Below, in pieces: positions 32,149-32,334 of a stretch of DNA of 32,334 bases. The translations under genes were made by a program, and so were the position numbers. The first letter of the stretch is position 1. Every line of letters starts with the position of its first letter. The notes beneath the pieces are model-generated. The model saw only the letters and a list, made by a program, of their open reading frames with translations, was not told where the DNA came from and ran no database searches. Source of the stretch: Bacillota bacterium (GTDB taxonomy: Bacteria > Bacillota_I > Bacilli_A > Acholeplasmatales > Acholeplasmataceae). The stretch spans positions 1-32,334 of the forward strand of contig JAHIRQ010000019.1 of assembly GCA_018818645.1 (NCBI GenBank). Direction: 5' to 3'.

Positions 32149-32201
32149 CAACTTTTAATCTTAAAATATCTATAAATAAGTAAACTTTTTATATCATTAC
32201 A

Positions 32202-32210
32202 TGATATAAT
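32202..32210 (+). promoter_or_regulatory. Extended -10 promoter of tnpB
   Basis: TGATATAAT with TATAAT at 32205-32210; no good -35. The ATG is 37 bases on. Confidence 0.6.
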
Positions 32211-32247
32211 ATAAGTATAGAAATCGCGATATAAGGGGGTTGATGAT

Positions 32248-32334
32248 ATGAGTGAAACCATGAAAGGTTATGTCTATAGACTAAAACCTACAACCAAACA
32301 AATCAATCTCATCAACCAAACCTTTGGCTGTGTC
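32248..32334 (+). CDS. tnpB: TnpB-family RNA-guided nuclease / transposase OrfB, N-terminus only
   Basis: Twenty-nine codons to the window edge. The translation begins MSETMKGYVYRLKPTTKQIN and continues with LINQTFGCV, the usual opening of IS605-family OrfB/TnpB proteins (typical form MKAYKYRIYP...TFGCVRFVYN). AAGGGGG (32233-32239) stands 8 nt before the ATG; an internal ATG at codon 5 is a second candidate. Codons ACC, ATC, CTC and AAC are frequent in this short piece, unlike the AT-ending host genes, which fits a transferred gene. TnpB proteins of this family cut DNA guided by an RNA made from the 3' end of the element; that part, and the RuvC residues, are outside the window. Confidence 0.82.
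   Translation, partial: MSETMKGYVYRLKPTTKQINLINQTFGCV

Larger units (their letters stand above)
32092..32334 (+). mobile_element. IS200/IS605-type element, left part only
   Basis: A TnpB gene begins here and runs off the right edge. The preceding 150 bases are non-coding and strongly structured, as expected for the left end of such an element. The exact left boundary and target motif cannot be fixed because the right end is not in the window, and no TnpA gene is visible upstream. Confidence 0.55.

Noticed and set aside
1-32334. CRISPR array, rRNA genes, replication origin or prophage
   Set aside because: No regularly spaced repeats, no rRNA-like blocks, no DnaA-box cluster and no phage structural genes were seen.

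Overview
The window looks like chromosome from a low-GC, wall-less or wall-poor member of the Firmicutes/Mollicutes side of the tree, most like Acholeplasma or a relative (inference from gene content, not from a search). TGA is used as a stop in many places (for example at the ends of ntpB, ntpF, fic and the comFC-like gene) and Trp is TGG, so this is not a code-4 Mycoplasma or Spiroplasma. Shine-Dalgarno sequences are strong (AGGAGG-like), promoters mostly carry an extended -10 (TGnTATAAT), and intrinsic terminators are common.

Layout. 1-3.2 kb: the 3' part of rqcH (ribosome rescue), sodA, and two convergent small membrane proteins. 3.2-6.6 kb: an EF-G-like GTPase, a short zinc-finger protein resembling the N-terminus of ComFC, and the ribosome hibernation factor hpf, all leftward, with yidD divergent. 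6.6-15.2 kb: a complete leftward V/A-type ATPase operon in transcription order (G/H)-C-I-K-F-E-A-B-D. 15.2-19.0 kb: proS, a small membrane protein, cvfB, a Fic protein and a cold-shock protein. 19.1-24.1 kb: a heterodimeric ABC exporter, then a membrane-anchored endonuclease I overlapping a small unknown gene. 24.3-29.6 kb: tRNA-Thr, a leftward three-gene operon (DUF1538 membrane protein, tandem P-II-like protein, M50-type membrane metalloprotease), tRNA-Gly, then a rightward c-di-AMP (ydaO/yuaA) riboswitch with terminator in front of a CPA2-type cation/proton antiporter. 29.6-32.0 kb: a polytopic membrane protein, an ArAE/UPF0421-type membrane protein and a DUF402 nucleotide phosphatase. 32.1-32.3 kb: an IS200/IS605-type TnpB gene begins at the right edge, preceded by structured DNA that may be the left end of the element.

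How it fits together. Three blocks concern the membrane and ion balance: the V-ATPase, the riboswitch-controlled antiporter, and the DUF1538/P-II/M50 operon. Another set concerns ribosome care (rqcH, EF-G-like, hpf, proS, csp). The DUF1538-P-II-M50 operon lying back to back with a c-di-AMP-controlled antiporter is the best candidate here for an uncharacterised system. It has the parts of a membrane transporter with a nucleotide-sensing partner and a protease, but its function cannot be read from sequence alone.
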